From Paulinella micropora (lineage: Eukaryota; Cercozoa; Imbricatea; Euglyphida; Paulinellidae), in NCBI GenBank assembly GCA_019918135.1, contig WBZZ01001002.1:139001-203000 (forward strand): 64,000 nt of DNA, written 5' to 3'. The notes beneath the pieces were generated by a model, which saw only the letters and a list, made by a program, of their open reading frames with translations, ran no database searches and was not told the origin of the DNA. Below, in pieces: positions 1 to 10,334 of the stretch. The position numbers were made by a program, and so were the translations under genes. Within the stretch, counting starts at the first letter, position 1. Each line of letters begins with the position of its first letter.

Positions 1-636
1 GCGCCGGCCGTCCGCTACTGTCTTAAGCCCCGCCAGCACCGACCTCAGCGGCTTGGGCGCCGTGTAGCGCTGGCGGAGCCTCTGCCACAGCACCGCGGCC
101 GCTTCTAAAAACGTCGCCCACGTAGCAGCGTACAGCATGGGCGGCACGGGCAGGGCCAGCGCCTCGACCAGCAGCGACGACGCCGTTTCCAGGTTCTCGC
201 AATCGTCGTCCAGCAGCTTCGACAGCACGATCTTAGCCAGCCGGTACTGCTCGTCGTCGTTGCCGCGGGGCAGCTTCTGCAGGGCCCTCCACAACGTGTC
301 CAGCGTTTCGCCGGGGGCGTTCTCCGCGGAGAGCTGGTAGAACAGCGACAGCAGTTCCTGGTACAGCACGGCCGTGCCAATGCCGCGCAAGCACGCCGAT
401 TACGGCAGACCGGCCAACAGCGTGCGGGACGCGCGCGCGGCGTCGTGGCGTAAACTTCTGAGCACGGTGGCGAGGAGCTCGCACCGGCCCTGGCGCGCTA
501 GTGTGCCGATCAGCGCCATCCACAGCCCGGACAGCGCTTCGCTGTCCAGCAGGCGTTGCAGTCCGTTGTTTGTAAATTCAGGCGCGGGCAGCCCGCTCCG
601 CACAACCGCCGCACAATCCTCGTAGCCCGCCTGCAT
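1..636 (-). CDS. Helix-rich protein of unknown function, cut by the window edge
   Basis: The ATG at 636 opens a protein beginning MQAGYEDCAAVV. The predicted sequence is rich in Leu and Ala with regular heptad-like spacing, as in all-helical or HEAT-like proteins, but no catalytic motif is visible. Coding character (protein-like composition, third-position G+C) continues to base 1, so the gene runs out of the window. The locus looks broken about once. No family is recognised. It is separated from the next minus-strand gene by a C-rich spacer. Confidence 0.5.
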
Positions 637-1057
637 ATAGTCTTGTTTTTGGAGTTTGGCTGAAACACAAAAGAAAAAGCACAGCAGGCGTGGGGACCGC
701 CCGTACGATGGCTGCTAGGACCACGGAGATAACTACCCGCATTTGCTGGGGTTTTTTTAGTTGTTGGCAAAGGGGGTTTATTTAGAATATACACCAAAAG
801 AAGAACAAGAAATTTAATCCAGGGGAGCAAAAAAAAGTGAGCCTCCCACACCCCCCCCCCGTTCTTGTTGTTCTTGGCTTCTTCCCCGCCCAAAGGTTTT
901 CCTCCCTCTATCTCTCCCTCTCTCTCTATTTTCTTTTTGCGCGGCCGTGAACTGCCCTCGAATATCTCAGTTGCGCCTTTGTATTTTTTTAATTCATGCG
1001 ATCACAAAGTGATTAAAAATACTAAGCCGTCTCGGCTCTGTCGTTCCAAAAGCCTGG
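637..1057. other. Intergenic spacer with homopolymer runs
   Basis: No convincing gene is seen. The stretch holds A/T-rich patches (around 760-800), a run of C near 850 and a CT-rich tract near 905-935. Open frames here are short and low in complexity. Confidence 0.6.
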
Positions 1058-1657
1058 TCAGATTTCTGTAAATATCGCGCTAACCCGGCGTTTATGCTCG
1101 AGTGCCGCGAGGACGATCGTAGGTATTAGAAAGGCCACGACCAGAGACGCGAAGAGACAATTCCTCTGATTACAACATGTCCCCTTGCCTTTGCTGGCAT
1201 GTCGGTCTAGCAATTCGATCACAACCGCAATTATCAAGAAGAAACTCATCAATATCACACAAGCCAAAAAGCCTGCGTTAGCGCTTTTGACGTCAAAGAC
1301 GAAACTGAAAGCCGTCTCATAAGCAATCTCGGCGCCGCGAACTCTGTCGTCTACGCTTAAGCACCTCAATTGGATCGTGAACGGCGGTGCCTCGACGCTT
1401 TGGTTACGGTCGTCAACGTACAGGTACTCGATGTACTTACTTTGGCGGCTCCAATCCTTGTCTATAATGTACTTTTGGTCCCACTTCCCGTCCGCCTCCA
1501 CCTTGATCAGCGGGTGCGGGTGTACGCTGCAACGCAGCAGCCCGCTGCAGTGAGGTTCTTGCAACGGCGCTTTCAGTGCTTTGTCTTCGACTTGCCGGAA
1601 CTCGCAGGCCGCCCGGGCAACGGCTGCTGTCAAGGCCACGGCGATGGCCAGCCACAT
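1058..1657 (-). CDS. Small membrane protein with signal peptide and two C-terminal membrane helices
   Basis: The 199-residue product starts at the ATG at 1657. The open frame extends further upstream, but that part translates C-runs, and the hydrophobic signal sequence MWLAIAVALTAAVARA begins exactly at this Met. An ectodomain of about 110 residues with Cys at 18, 37, 43 and 99 follows, then membrane helices at about 128-150 and 167-186 separated by a Cys-rich loop (KGKGTCCNQRNC). The tail is short and basic. The same plan (signal, ectodomain, two helices, Cys loop) recurs in the gene at 51137-52177, so both may belong to one envelope or virion membrane protein class. That is inferred from topology only. 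Confidence 0.8.
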   Translation of the reverse strand: MWLAIAVALTAAVARAACEFRQVEDKALKAPLQEPHCSGLLRCSVHPHPLIKVEADGKWDQKYIIDKDWSRQSKYIEYLYVDDRNQSVEAPPFTIQLRCLSVDDRVRGAEIAYETAFSFVFDVKSANAGFLACVILMSFFLIIAVVIELLDRHASKGKGTCCNQRNCLFASLVVAFLIPTIVLAALEHKRRVSAIFTEI

Positions 1658-2069
1658 CTTGCCTTTTTCTTTTAGAACTACAATTTTTAAACCGCTCCCA
1701 AGAAAAGGCAAGGTGTGTGTGTTCCTCTCCCCCCCCCGCCTCAAATCCGTTGCGGCGTTTCGCGTAGGCGTGCCTACGCGAAACGCGGCACCGGAAAGCG
1801 GCGGGGGAAGAGAGGAGCGAACAGAAAGAAAAAAGCCCCGAACGGGAGATTTGGGGAAAACCTCCCCTCCCCCCCCGGGGGGGGGGAGAGAGAGGATAGA
1901 AAGAAGGAAGAGGGGGGGGCCCACAAACGAGAGAAAAAGGAATTGTCTGGGAGGGGGGGGCCACAAACGAGAGAGAAAACAAATGTTCGCTGGGGGGGGG
2001 GGGGGCGCGCAAGAGAAAGCCAACTCTTATTCGTGCGCCAGATGGCTGCGTGCAGAAATCGTCCCCTCC
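1658..2069. other. Divergent intergenic region
   Basis: The region lies between the starts of two divergent genes and presumably carries both promoters. It contains long G runs (1870-2005) and the perfect inverted repeat listed separately. No gene is supported. Confidence 0.6.
1755..1786. promoter_or_regulatory. Perfect 15-bp inverted repeat between divergent genes
   Basis: The arms gcgtttcgcgtaggc (1755-1769) and gcctacgcgaaacgc (1772-1786) are exact reverse complements around a 2-base spacer. The site lies about 100 bp upstream of the minus-strand gene and about 280 bp upstream of the plus-strand gene. It could be a dimeric operator, a hairpin acting on transcripts, or a replication element. 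Confidence 0.6.
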
Positions 2070-3688
2070 ATGAGCAAACGCGCAGCCAAAGAACAGAGCG
2101 GCAAGGCCAAGAAGGCCCGCCACGACAAGGGGGAAGAGGCTTCGGAGTGGGATGTAGAATCGAAGCGCGTCTGCACGGAGGCCGCCGCCGAACCCCGCGG
2201 CCGCTTCTTTGGCAACCTGACGCCGGAGAACTGGGTGTCGGAGCTGCTGCGGCGCAGCCTGGAGCCTGCAACCGATCTTGAGGGCCTGGTCCCGCTCGGC
2301 GAGGTGCCCGACGAACTCTTTGCGGGGCTCGACAAGGCGTACAAAACGCTGCACAGCGGCTTCTGGCAATCGTTCGTGGACACCAGCTTCTTGCTGCAGT
2401 ACACGCTCGTGCGAGTTCATTCCCCCGCCACGGGCCGCGGCTGGGTCGAACTCGTGCGCTTCCTGCCCCCGCCGAGCGAAATCTACCAGCTCAAGAAAGA
2501 GGCATCGTACAAGGACGCGAACAAGGAAATCGTGTCCCTCAAGTTCCGCGCCGACCCCCAGTCCGGCAGGCTGTTCAAGAAGGGCTACCTGCTGGCGACG
2601 CCCCCGGGCGTGATCGGCGGGGGCTGCAAGCTCTTCTTTTCCAGCCACGCGACGGAAGCGGAGAAGGCCGCCTATGGGCGTCTTTGCTACGGCTCTTACC
2701 GCGACCCCGAAGACTTTGCGCACAGGTACAACTCGGATCCTTTAGGCGACAGCGTGAAGCCAGAACGCGTGCAACGCAGCTTCATGGTGAGCGCCCGCGC
2801 GTCCAAGGCGGCGCCGCCGGCGCAGGTAGCTTCTTCGCGTGGCCAAGTGTACGAGGTGGGCGCGCTCGCCGTGGTGTTCGACCTGTTGCTCGAGTTCCTG
2901 CCCGTCTTCTGCGTGCTGGACGCGCTCGGGGACGGGCAGAAGGCCGCGCTGCTGTGCCAGGTCATGCCGTGCGTGAGCAACAAGCTCAAGGACATCGCGC
3001 TGGACCTGGGGGCCAGCAAGAACGCCGACGGCACGTACCCGGAGGCCGTGCGCACCAAGTTCCGCGAGGTGCTCCTGCGGAGCAAGGGCGAAGAGTTCTC
3101 GGCCAAGACCCCCGAAGAGCGCAAGGGGCTGACGCGCTACGTGAAGAGCGGCTGCTACTTCAAGAAGGCGGACTCGCAGCCCAACGAAGCGCCGGCGCTG
3201 GTGCTGCAGACGCAGGCCAACTACTCGTTCTCCAACGTAAACACTTTCGTGAATGCCGGGCAGCGCAGCTGGGGCTCCAAGAAGAAGCCAGGACCCCAGG
3301 ACGCCAGCGGCGGCTACAAGTTCAACGAGCTGTACATCCGCGACATGCGCGCGCCCGGCCACCCCGTCATGACGGACGAGCAGGCCAGCCGTTGTGTGCG
3401 CCCCGGCGCCGTGGCCAGCGTGGGGTTCTCGATCCGCGCGAGTTTCGACCCGCTGTCGCAGGGCGCGCTGTGCCTCAAACGGGTGCCCAAGTTCCTGTTC
3501 CTCTGGGACGCGGAAAACGCCTTTGACCAGGCCACCGACCCGGCCGAGCAGGCGTCGGACTGTGCGGGGTGGAGGAGGGCGGCTACGCGCCCGGCGAGAG
3601 ACGCGACACCACGACGGTGGCGGTTGTGTCGGGGGGCGTGGTGCAGGAGCCCGACGACTACGCCAACGTCATCATCGACGACGTGTAA
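2070..3688 (+). CDS. Large soluble protein with basic N-terminus and acidic C-terminus, function unknown
   Basis: The ATG at 2070 gives a product starting MSKRAAKEQSGKAKKARHDK, which resembles a bipartite nuclear localisation signal. About 500 residues of globular sequence follow, including a Phe- and Leu-rich core segment (DLLLEFLPVFCVLDAL) and several Lys-rich patches (SWGSKKKPG). The end of the locus encodes an acidic tail (DDYANVIIDDV). A basic front, globular middle and acidic tail are seen in many DNA-binding replication proteins, but no named domain can be recognised. The locus looks broken about once. It diverges from the membrane protein at 1058-1657. Confidence 0.7.
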
Positions 3689-3932
3689 AAAAAACACAAG
3701 ACAAGGCCTTCTCTCGCACTCTGATATTTTCCCTCTCCCCCTTTTTGTTAATTGTCCGGTCCCTTTTCACTGCCGGAGAAAAGTAAAAAAATTTGCATTA
3801 AAACTTGTGGAGCCTATTCCGGCATAGTTGAGGGGGGTCTTCTTGTTCGTTTCAGAAAAAAAAGGGGGCGAAGAATTCCTCACCCCACTGGTTTTAATAC
3901 CTGTTGGCCAGCGCCGGTGTACAGAAACCGTT

Positions 3933-4403
3933 TTATTGTACTGTCGGTGGTGGCGTGCGCACAAAGACGACTTGGTATTTATACCGTTCGGCACGGTTCT
4001 TGCCCGCCCAGGCCGGGGGCGCACAGACGCGCAGGTGCGGCACGTACAGAAAGTGTCTGTCGCGGTCGGCGACGCGCGGCGCAGCTGATTTGCGGCGCTG
4101 CCCACCGCGCCTTTGCGTGCCTTCGCCTGGATCCTTGAGCGGCAGGGGGGGGTCCCACACAACCCGGCCGGCCCGCGCGCTCTCGCCGGACGCCTCCGAG
4201 CGCGAGTGCGACCCCGTGCCCGCCACGAGCTCGGCCAGCCTCTGCCGGTGCTCGTCGATCATGTTCCACTCTAGTACCGCGTGGAACTTCTTGAGATCGG
4301 ACAGCACTTGCGCCTCCGGGTCGCGGGTTTCTCCGTAGCGGACGAGACCCTCGCTGTCCTGCAGGAACTGGTTGACCGCCCAGAGCCAGAAAGCCTCGTT
4401 CAT
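3933..4403 (-). CDS. Small hypothetical protein
   Basis: The 156-residue product starts MNEAFWLWAVNQFLQDSEG. The open frame continues upstream, but only through C/T-rich spacer, so the ATG at 4403 is preferred. The first 70 residues look alpha-helical with several Trp. The rest is Arg- and Pro-rich (WDPPLPLKDPGEG) and basic, ending in FVRTPPPTVQ. It converges with the gene at 2070-3688. No family is recognised. Confidence 0.6.
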   Translation of the reverse strand: MNEAFWLWAVNQFLQDSEGLVRYGETRDPEAQVLSDLKKFHAVLEWNMIDEHRQRLAELVAGTGSHSRSEASGESARAGRVVWDPPLPLKDPGEGTQRRGGQRRKSAAPRVADRDRHFLYVPHLRVCAPPAWAGKNRAERYKYQVVFVRTPPPTVQ

Positions 4404-4747
4404 CTGTACTTTTTTTTGCTGTGGTCGCCAAGGAACCAAAGAGTGGGGAGGGCCGGGGGGGTGGATGTGTGTGTTTCCGCGTGTGTGGGAAGGGGCGGGG
4501 AGCAACGGCAGGAAGAACAAAGACGGAGGGACAGGAAAACTGGGGGGGGAGGGAGGTAGGCACAAAAAGAAAAGAGGGTGAGGGAGGAGGGCGGCGGGGG
4601 GGGAGAGGGCGGCGGGGGGGGGGGGGGGGAAGGTGGATGTTTTTGAAAAAAACAAGACGAGAGGGGGGGGGAAGGAGCGCGAGGGGGGTGTGTGTAGTAG
4701 TGTGAATCGGCGGCCAAGGAAAAAAGGGAGGCGACAGAAACAACAAG
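4404..4747. other. G-rich divergent spacer
   Basis: The spacer between two divergent starts is dominated by G runs (notably 4590-4630) and GA-rich tracts. No gene is supported; the open frames are homopolymer artefacts. Confidence 0.6.
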
Positions 4748-5134
4748 ATGTCGGCCGAGGCCACTGTCGCGCCGCACGGCCCGAAGAAAAGCTACCGACA
4801 GCCGCGCAGTCACCATCAGACGCACCACGTGCTGTGCAAGGGCAAGGTGCTTTATTTCCAGAACGACCCCTGGATCGCACTGCGCACGGCCCGCGTGTGT
4901 CCCGTGCCCCTGACCACGAACGTGGAAGCCCTGCTGGGCCTGCTCAACTTCGAGTTCATCCTGTGGCTGCAATCCTCGAAAGACGCACAATTGCTGCCGA
5001 GGGCCTGCCTCGTGGACAGCGAACTGACCGTGCACTTCCTGACGCCCGCGCAACTGAGGCTGATCCTAGCGCTGAAGCCCCCACTGTTCGACCAAGATTG
5101 TCCCGTACGCCGCGGCAAGGAACACAAAGAATAG
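4748..5134 (+). CDS. Small hypothetical protein
   Basis: The 128-residue product starts MSAEATVAPHGPKKSYRQPRSHHQTHH. The ATG at 4748 sits just after an A-rich stretch (gacagaaacaacaag). The His- and Arg-rich head is followed by a hydrophobic alpha/beta core (LLGLLNFEFILWLQSS, SELTVHFLTPAQLRLILAL) and a short charged tail (RRGKEHKE). No catalytic motif is visible and no homologue is recognised within the window. The frame appears intact. Confidence 0.7.
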   Translation: MSAEATVAPHGPKKSYRQPRSHHQTHHVLCKGKVLYFQNDPWIALRTARVCPVPLTTNVEALLGLLNFEFILWLQSSKDAQLLPRACLVDSELTVHFLTPAQLRLILALKPPLFDQDCPVRRGKEHKE

Positions 5135-5478
5135 ACCTCATTCCCGTTCCCGTCTTTGCGTTTCGTGTCGCTAGGTCCTTCTATCCCCTCCCCGCGGTTC
5201 CTTACGTTCAGTCTGTTCCCTTTTTTTTTATTCTGTCTTCTTTGCCCCCGCCCCCCCCATTTGCGCCATGAATTCACCTAGCTTGTCTGTGGTCGCACCC
5301 GCCCCCCCCACCGCCCCCCTTTTCCATCATCCCCCGAGTAAAAAAAAATGCAGCAAAGCCCCGCTTCCCAATAGATCAAAGAGAGGGAGAAAAAAAAAGG
5401 GGGGGTGCCTACTTTGGGAGCTAAGAACGAAAGAAAAGCCGACCTTTTTGAAACTGCCCCCCGTTCCTTCTTCGTTCC
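5135..5478. other. Intergenic spacer
   Basis: This is C/T-rich and A-rich spacer between two plus-strand genes, with no supported gene. Confidence 0.55.
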
Positions 5479-6802
5479 ATGACGAGCCACGCCCAGAGCT
5501 GCTCGGCCTCGTTCCACTGTTTGCACACGAGTTGCCTCGTGGTCGTCGACATGCAAACCGACTTTTGCGACCCCAGTGGAAAACTGTCGTTGGTCGACGA
5601 GGGTCGCAACAACAGTAACGTTGTCAGGGGCTGCTTCGACAACGTCAAGCGCCTGTTGTCGGAAGTGCCGTTCGGCCTCGTGGTCTGGACGCTCGACACA
5701 CACCCGGCCGACCACGTCTCCTTTCTTGATTCCAAAACTACGCACGCCGGGCTAAAAGCGCAAAGGATCAGCGGGGACCGGATCCAGTACAACTACAAGG
5801 GCGCCAGCATCACGCAGCAGCTGTACAACAGCCACTGTATAGACGGCACGCCAGGGCAGCAGGTTACCAAAGAGCTAACAGCCCTCGCGCCGCCACCGGA
5901 CACGCCGTCCGGCGAGCTGGTGGTACCACCCGACGGCGTGGCGGCCGAGGCCCAGACATATTTCCGCAAGGGCTTTAATCGAGACGTGGACGCCAACTCG
6001 GCCGTCTTTGAGAACGACAACGAAACCGAGGTCCGACGCCCGGGCCGCACCGGCTCCCACAGCTTGACGGAGATCCTGCGAGCGCGCCAGGTTACGGACG
6101 TCTATGTCGGAGGGGTGGCGTCTGACATTTGCGTCAAACGCACGTGCGAGGACCTGGCGCGCCAGTGCTTCCGCGTGTCTGTCGTGGAGGACGCCACGCT
6201 GCCCTTCGCCAAAGGGCAGACGCCGTCTGCTGTGGGCCCGCGGGAACGTCAAGGTACTAGCAACAAAGACCGTCATCCGCCAACTCGAGTCCAAGAGCTT
6301 TCCGCCAACGGCGCCGCGCCCGGCACTTGAGGCGATTCGGCAGCTGCACAGTGCCATAAGTTTCAAGCTTGGCATGGGAGCGTTCCCGTTGCTACAACAG
6401 GGCGCGGCCGCAGCCAACGACGAGATCAAGAATCACGGCACGCCGAAGTGGCTGTCTAAAGTAATTATCAATGGCAAGTACATTCCGGGGCTCGTGGGAG
6501 ACCCCGCGTGCCCCCGCAACGCGTGCTTCAACCTGGAGGCGCGCCAGCCGCAAAACCCACAGCAGCGGGTGCAATTCGGCAGGGTGCTGCCCAACGCCAA
6601 GGCGGCGACTTTGTACAGCGACGCATTCGTCCCGGGCAAGCAGATGGTAGCAGCGCTGGCCGACGTGTGGAAGCCGTTCTCGGGCTCCATGGGGCCCAAC
6701 CTCGTGCTGTTCTGGCCCAAAAAGGGCGCCAAGCCCGCAGATCTGAGGTACGGCGAAAACATGGTCAACGTCTACTCCCGCCGGGTTTGCTCAATTGTGT
6801 GA
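5479..6802 (+). CDS. Nicotinamidase/isochorismatase-family hydrolase with extra C-terminal region
   Basis: From the ATG at 5479 the product shows the nicotinamidase signature. VVVDMQTDF holds the catalytic Asp (residue 24). VWTLDTHPADHVSF matches the metal-binding D-x-H-P-x-x-H pattern (Asp73, His75, His79). HCIDGTPG matches the family HC-x-x-GTxG loop (119-126). FRKGFNRDVDANSAV carries the catalytic Lys (164), and GGVASDICVKRTC carries the nucleophile Cys (218). Nicotinamidases convert nicotinamide to nicotinate and ammonia in NAD salvage, so nicotinamide is the best guess for the substrate. Downstream coding sequence (for example LYSDAFVPGKQMVAALADVW) is not part of the usual fold and is unrecognised. 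The locus looks broken about once. Confidence 0.8.
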
Positions 6803-7004
6803 GCTAGAACATCTCGAAAAGCTGACGTTAGACAGTTGTGAACAGCTGGATGATCGCGTCTTTGAACACCTACGAGGTCGTCTCAGGCGGTTGCAACAAC
6901 TAGGTATTTTCTCTTGCACGCGAATCACCCGCGCAGCTATTACACGGTTCAGAATTGTGCGCCCCGGCTTGGTCATAGTCACAGACATAGACGAACAACA
7001 GTAA
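6795..7004 (+). pseudogene. Leucine-rich-repeat remnant
   Basis: A 69-residue open frame without an ATG encodes two Cys-containing LRR units (LEKLTLDSCEQLDDRVFEHL and LQQLGIFSCTRITRAAI), the type found in F-box/LRR proteins. Such units occur in full form in the neighbouring minus-strand gene and at 39102 and 52528. It is probably the tail of a decayed LRR gene, or of a fusion with the upstream locus. Confidence 0.5.
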
Positions 7005-7017
7005 AAAAAAATCAATC

Positions 7018-7023
7018 AATAAA
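7018..7023 (+). terminator. AATAAA polyadenylation-like signal
   Basis: The hexamer lies 14 bases after the LRR-remnant stop, in an A-rich context. The position is typical of a eukaryotic-style 3'-end signal. Confidence 0.4.
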
Positions 7024-7048
7024 AAAACTGTTTTTAATTTCGAAGAGT

Positions 7049-8804
7049 TTACTCGTCAAGGCACGCCACTTGGCAATGTACGCACACGCTGACCTCCTGC
7101 TTGTATGGAAAGCCTGGCGCCTCTTGTGCCAGGTTGTTTTGGACGTGGTTGCTCTCGAGTAGCCCCAGCGCGTCGTCCGCATCTGCGAAGCTGCGCTCGG
7201 TGCAGGCGTGAGTGTCGGCCATCCTGCTGGAGGCCAGCAGCTGTGGCTGTAGCACCTTGGTGATTAGCGTTTCATAATGTTGCAACAAGTACTCGGCCCG
7301 GGCCCGGGGCGTCACGTGGCCAGAGGTAAGCATCATCCGTACACTGATGTGCTGGTCGTCTAGCCACCGTTCGCGCCAAACTCTGTCAATATACTCAGTA
7401 TCCCCGAGGAACCTTGACAACGAATCGATTGTCGCCTGACGATTCTTGTGCTGCGGGTAGAACAGGCACTGAAAGTGCGGCGAACAGACCGAGAAGTTCG
7501 GCGCAGCCTCTTGTTGCGCGGAGTTCGTAAACGTCTGGAAGTACGTGCGCCAGCCCCACCCCGTCACGGTGCGCAGGACGTCGGCCTGGCTGACATGCGC
7601 ACCAGCAGAGGGTTGGGCGCCCAGGGCCCGGTCGTACAGGATGGCGAACAACAGCGCGACCGCGGCGTTCGCCTCCTCGGTGTCAGCGGGTAGGGCCTTG
7701 GTTTCTGGTTTGTTGTAACAGACAAACATGCCGTTTTCACGACGGGCGGACAGCTCGAGCGCGCTCAGCAGCGACTGCCTCAGCAGGTCCAGCAGCGTGA
7801 TAGCGTGGTTGTTACGGAAGGTGAGGGTCTCCCGCAGCAGGCAACGGGGGCAGCCGCAGTCTTTGCTGTTGGTATGTGGCAGACGGTCGCTGAATATTTG
7901 CCCAGCCCAGATCCAGGACCCGCAGACTTTTTAGGTGATCTAGATAGATCAGGCTGGTGAGATTCGACAAGTTGTCTAAGCCTTCGTCCGTAATTAGTTC
8001 ACAACGAGAGAGTTTGAGCCGCGTTAACATCAGTAGGCCGGCCACCACGGCCAGCGCGTCGTCTGTGATACTGGAACAGTTGGTTAGGTCCAAGGTCCGC
8101 AATTCGGTTAGGGGCGCCAGCCAGCTGAGATCTGTCAGTGTTCGGCAGTTACGAAGACTGAGCTGCCGCAGGCAGCCGCCGGCCGGCACGATGGTCAGGG
8201 GTCTACTTAGGAACGGGTTGAGTCCGGCCAGCAACAGGGTGCGCGGCCGGACCTGCGTCAGGTAAGCGGGTAGCGCTTCGGAGCTGACTTCCGTGCAGCG
8301 ATCAAGGTTCAGCCAACGGTCGCACCAGGCCCCCGCAGTCACCGAGCCAGCGCTAGCTAGACCGTCGCCGGAGGCTTCTTCTAGGACCGGCTCCTTGGAT
8401 CCCAGCCTCTGCAAGCCAGTGACCTTCGCTGCCTCCCGTAGTTTGAGATCCGTAAGGTTGTTAGGGAGCAACAGGCCGTGCACGCAAGTCTTGGCTTCGT
8501 GGATCTGTGCCAGGATCGGCAGCCTGTCGGCCGGCAGCTTTTTGTCAATGGTCACGCTAGTGATTTCGCGCCATTCAGCCCACCGTGCGGCCGGGATCGG
8601 GGGGCTGCCCGCGCCGATCTTCAGGCTCGACCAACTCTCGGGGCGCGGCATATCGCGGGCCTTCGTGCACACCGCTATCCACACCGCGCACAGCCAGGCA
8701 GAGCTGCCGGACACCAAAGGAAAAACCACTTCCCACACGTCGGCGGGCAAATCCAACAGGCTGCACTCGTCATCGGTACGCGCCACTTTCTGGCGCTTGG
8801 ACAT
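7049..8804 (-). CDS. F-box/LRR protein with C-terminal Cys-containing domain
   Basis: The ATG at 8804 begins MSKRQKVARTDDECSLLDLPADVWEVVFPL. The segment LLDLPADVWEVVFPLVSG and what follows is F-box-like (about residues 16-55). Several LRR units follow (LTDLKLREA, LRTLDLTNCSSITDDAL, LTRLKLSRCELITDEGL, LRVLDLGW). The downstream part of the locus encodes a different helical region (TEYIDRVWRERWLDDQHISV) and a Cys/His tail (VSVCVHCQVACLDE). F-box/LRR proteins act as substrate adaptors of SCF ubiquitin ligases; a viral copy would be expected to redirect host ubiquitination. The locus looks broken about once. Confidence 0.75.
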
Positions 8805-9051
8805 GCTTGCGCAAAACTCGGTTCCCTTTTAATACTTCTTTTTTTACACAACAAAAGAAAAAAACAAATTGTCCCCCCTTCCTTTTTCCCCCGAGGCACA
8901 GATTTCGGAGCAATCGGCGATCGCCATCTGCTCCTTTCCCCCCCCCCCCCCCGTTCTGCTCCCGTTTCAACAAAAAGGACACACACCCAAGAATCCTTTT
9001 TCTTTCTTCTTCTTTTTTCGTTGTCTACTCATGCGTGGGGATCGTCGAGAG

Positions 9052-9610
9052 CTAGATTTCTTTCTGCCACCACCACCAGCCGCCGGGCAGCGCCTGTGCG
9101 CGGTCCACGGGCCTGACCAGGGCCTCTACTAACGCACAGCCGGTGCGTGACGTTTCTCGCAGCTTGTGGCGCAGGTAGTCCTTTTGCGGCAGCCCCAACT
9201 CGCGCTCGGACCAGTACGCGCACGCCACGCCGTCCTGGCCGGGGCGGCACGCCGCGTACAAGACGCCGCCCTGCGCGTCGGCGGGCACTAGCCGCAGCAG
9301 CCGCCGCGCCAACCGCGGCTGCGCGACCCGTGACATAAAGACCTTGGCCAGTAATCGCTCCGCGTCCTGCCCGCAACAGCCGCGGTGCTCGTCCTTAGCC
9401 TCGTCGCGGCACTGGCGGCTGCAGTACACCGCGTCGTCGCAGCGCCGGCAGCGACGGCCGCCGCCGCCGTCGGTGGCGGGCCACCACTCGTCGCAGCCGT
9501 CGCGCCAGCACAGCAGCAACAAACAGTTCTGCTGCTTCTGCCGCCGCTTCTTCCTGATTAACTTCGGGCGGGCGCCGCCCGATCACGACACGCCTCTTCT
9601 TCGTCTTCGT

Positions 9611-9641
<31 letters not shown>

Positions 9642-9688
9642 CGCGCCGCCGCTGCTCGGTCGCGCCGTCGCCTTCTCTTGCGGCCCAT
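9052..9688 (-). CDS. MYND-type zinc-finger protein
   Basis: The best start is the ATG at 9688, opening a strongly basic head (MGRKRRRRRDRAAAARQ) followed by a CAG-type Gln run. The zinc finger reads CRRCDDAVYCSRQCRDEAKDEHRGCC. This matches the C-x2-C, YC-x3-C, H-x3-C spacing of MYND domains, which bind Pro-rich partner peptides. The remainder (about 100 residues, CRPGQDGVACAYWSERELGLPQ) is unrecognised and ends in a run of Trp. MYND proteins are common in amoebal giant viruses. The locus looks broken about once, in or near low-complexity sequence. Confidence 0.7.
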
Positions 9689-10048
9689 TTCCAAGCTGTC
9701 CCAAAAAAAAACAAGCCATGAGAGAAGGTTCAGCCCGCCGCCGCCAATGCAGACAAAAAAAGAACAGCACACACACACACACAGAGCGAGAGAGAATGAT
9801 GTTTCTAGAGCAGCCGGGAGATTCATTTTCTGCTGGGGTCTCGGAAAAACGAGGGCGACGAACCGGGATGTGCGGGCAAAGGGGGGGGCCGCCGCGGAAG
9901 GGCCGGCCCCCCCCCCCCTTCCCACCTTTCCCGAGGGGTTGCCAGAAGTTTTTCTGCTTTCCCTTTCGGCCTTGGCAGCAAAAACCAGAGGTCTGTCTCG
10001 TTCCCTTGTAACATTGCGTCCGGCCCACCACAATTTGGCACTGGCGGT

Positions 10049-10085
10049 GCCGCAGTTTGCGGCGGGATTTGGCGCGAAATTCACC
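10049..10085 (+). repeat. Dispersed palindromic element, copy 1
   Basis: The near-palindrome tgccgcagtttgcggcg is followed by ggcgcgaaattcacc. The same arrangement recurs at 10274, 13952, 16813 and, inverted, at 54289, always in spacers. Confidence 0.6.
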
Positions 10086-10273
10086 AGATTGTCACGCCAA
10101 GAACATTTCGGCCACCCACGCACTTAAAAAAAAGTAAATTTTTGGCCGAACTCGGGCGGGCGGGTGAAAAATGTAGATAAAAGTTTTTTTCCCCGCCCGC
10201 CCGAGTTCGCTCACGAAACATTTTCGCTAGTTTGCCAAAATGTCCTTCGTCAAAAAAAGAATGCACTTGCAGC

Positions 10274-10334
10274 GCCGTATTTTGCGGTTTTAGACGTGGC
10301 GGCCGGAAGTTTCGGTACATTTGCGCGAAATTCC
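10274..10334 (+). repeat. Dispersed palindromic element, copy 2 (diverged)
   Basis: It reads gccgtattttgcgg, then a spacer, then ttgcgcgaaattcc. The layout is the same as copy 1 but both halves have diverged. Confidence 0.45.

Noticed and set aside
1437-2723. Minus-strand frame of 428 codons opposite the start of the 2070 gene
   Set aside because: Its composition is that of an antisense reading plus homopolymer spacer; it overlaps the real membrane protein gene in another frame.
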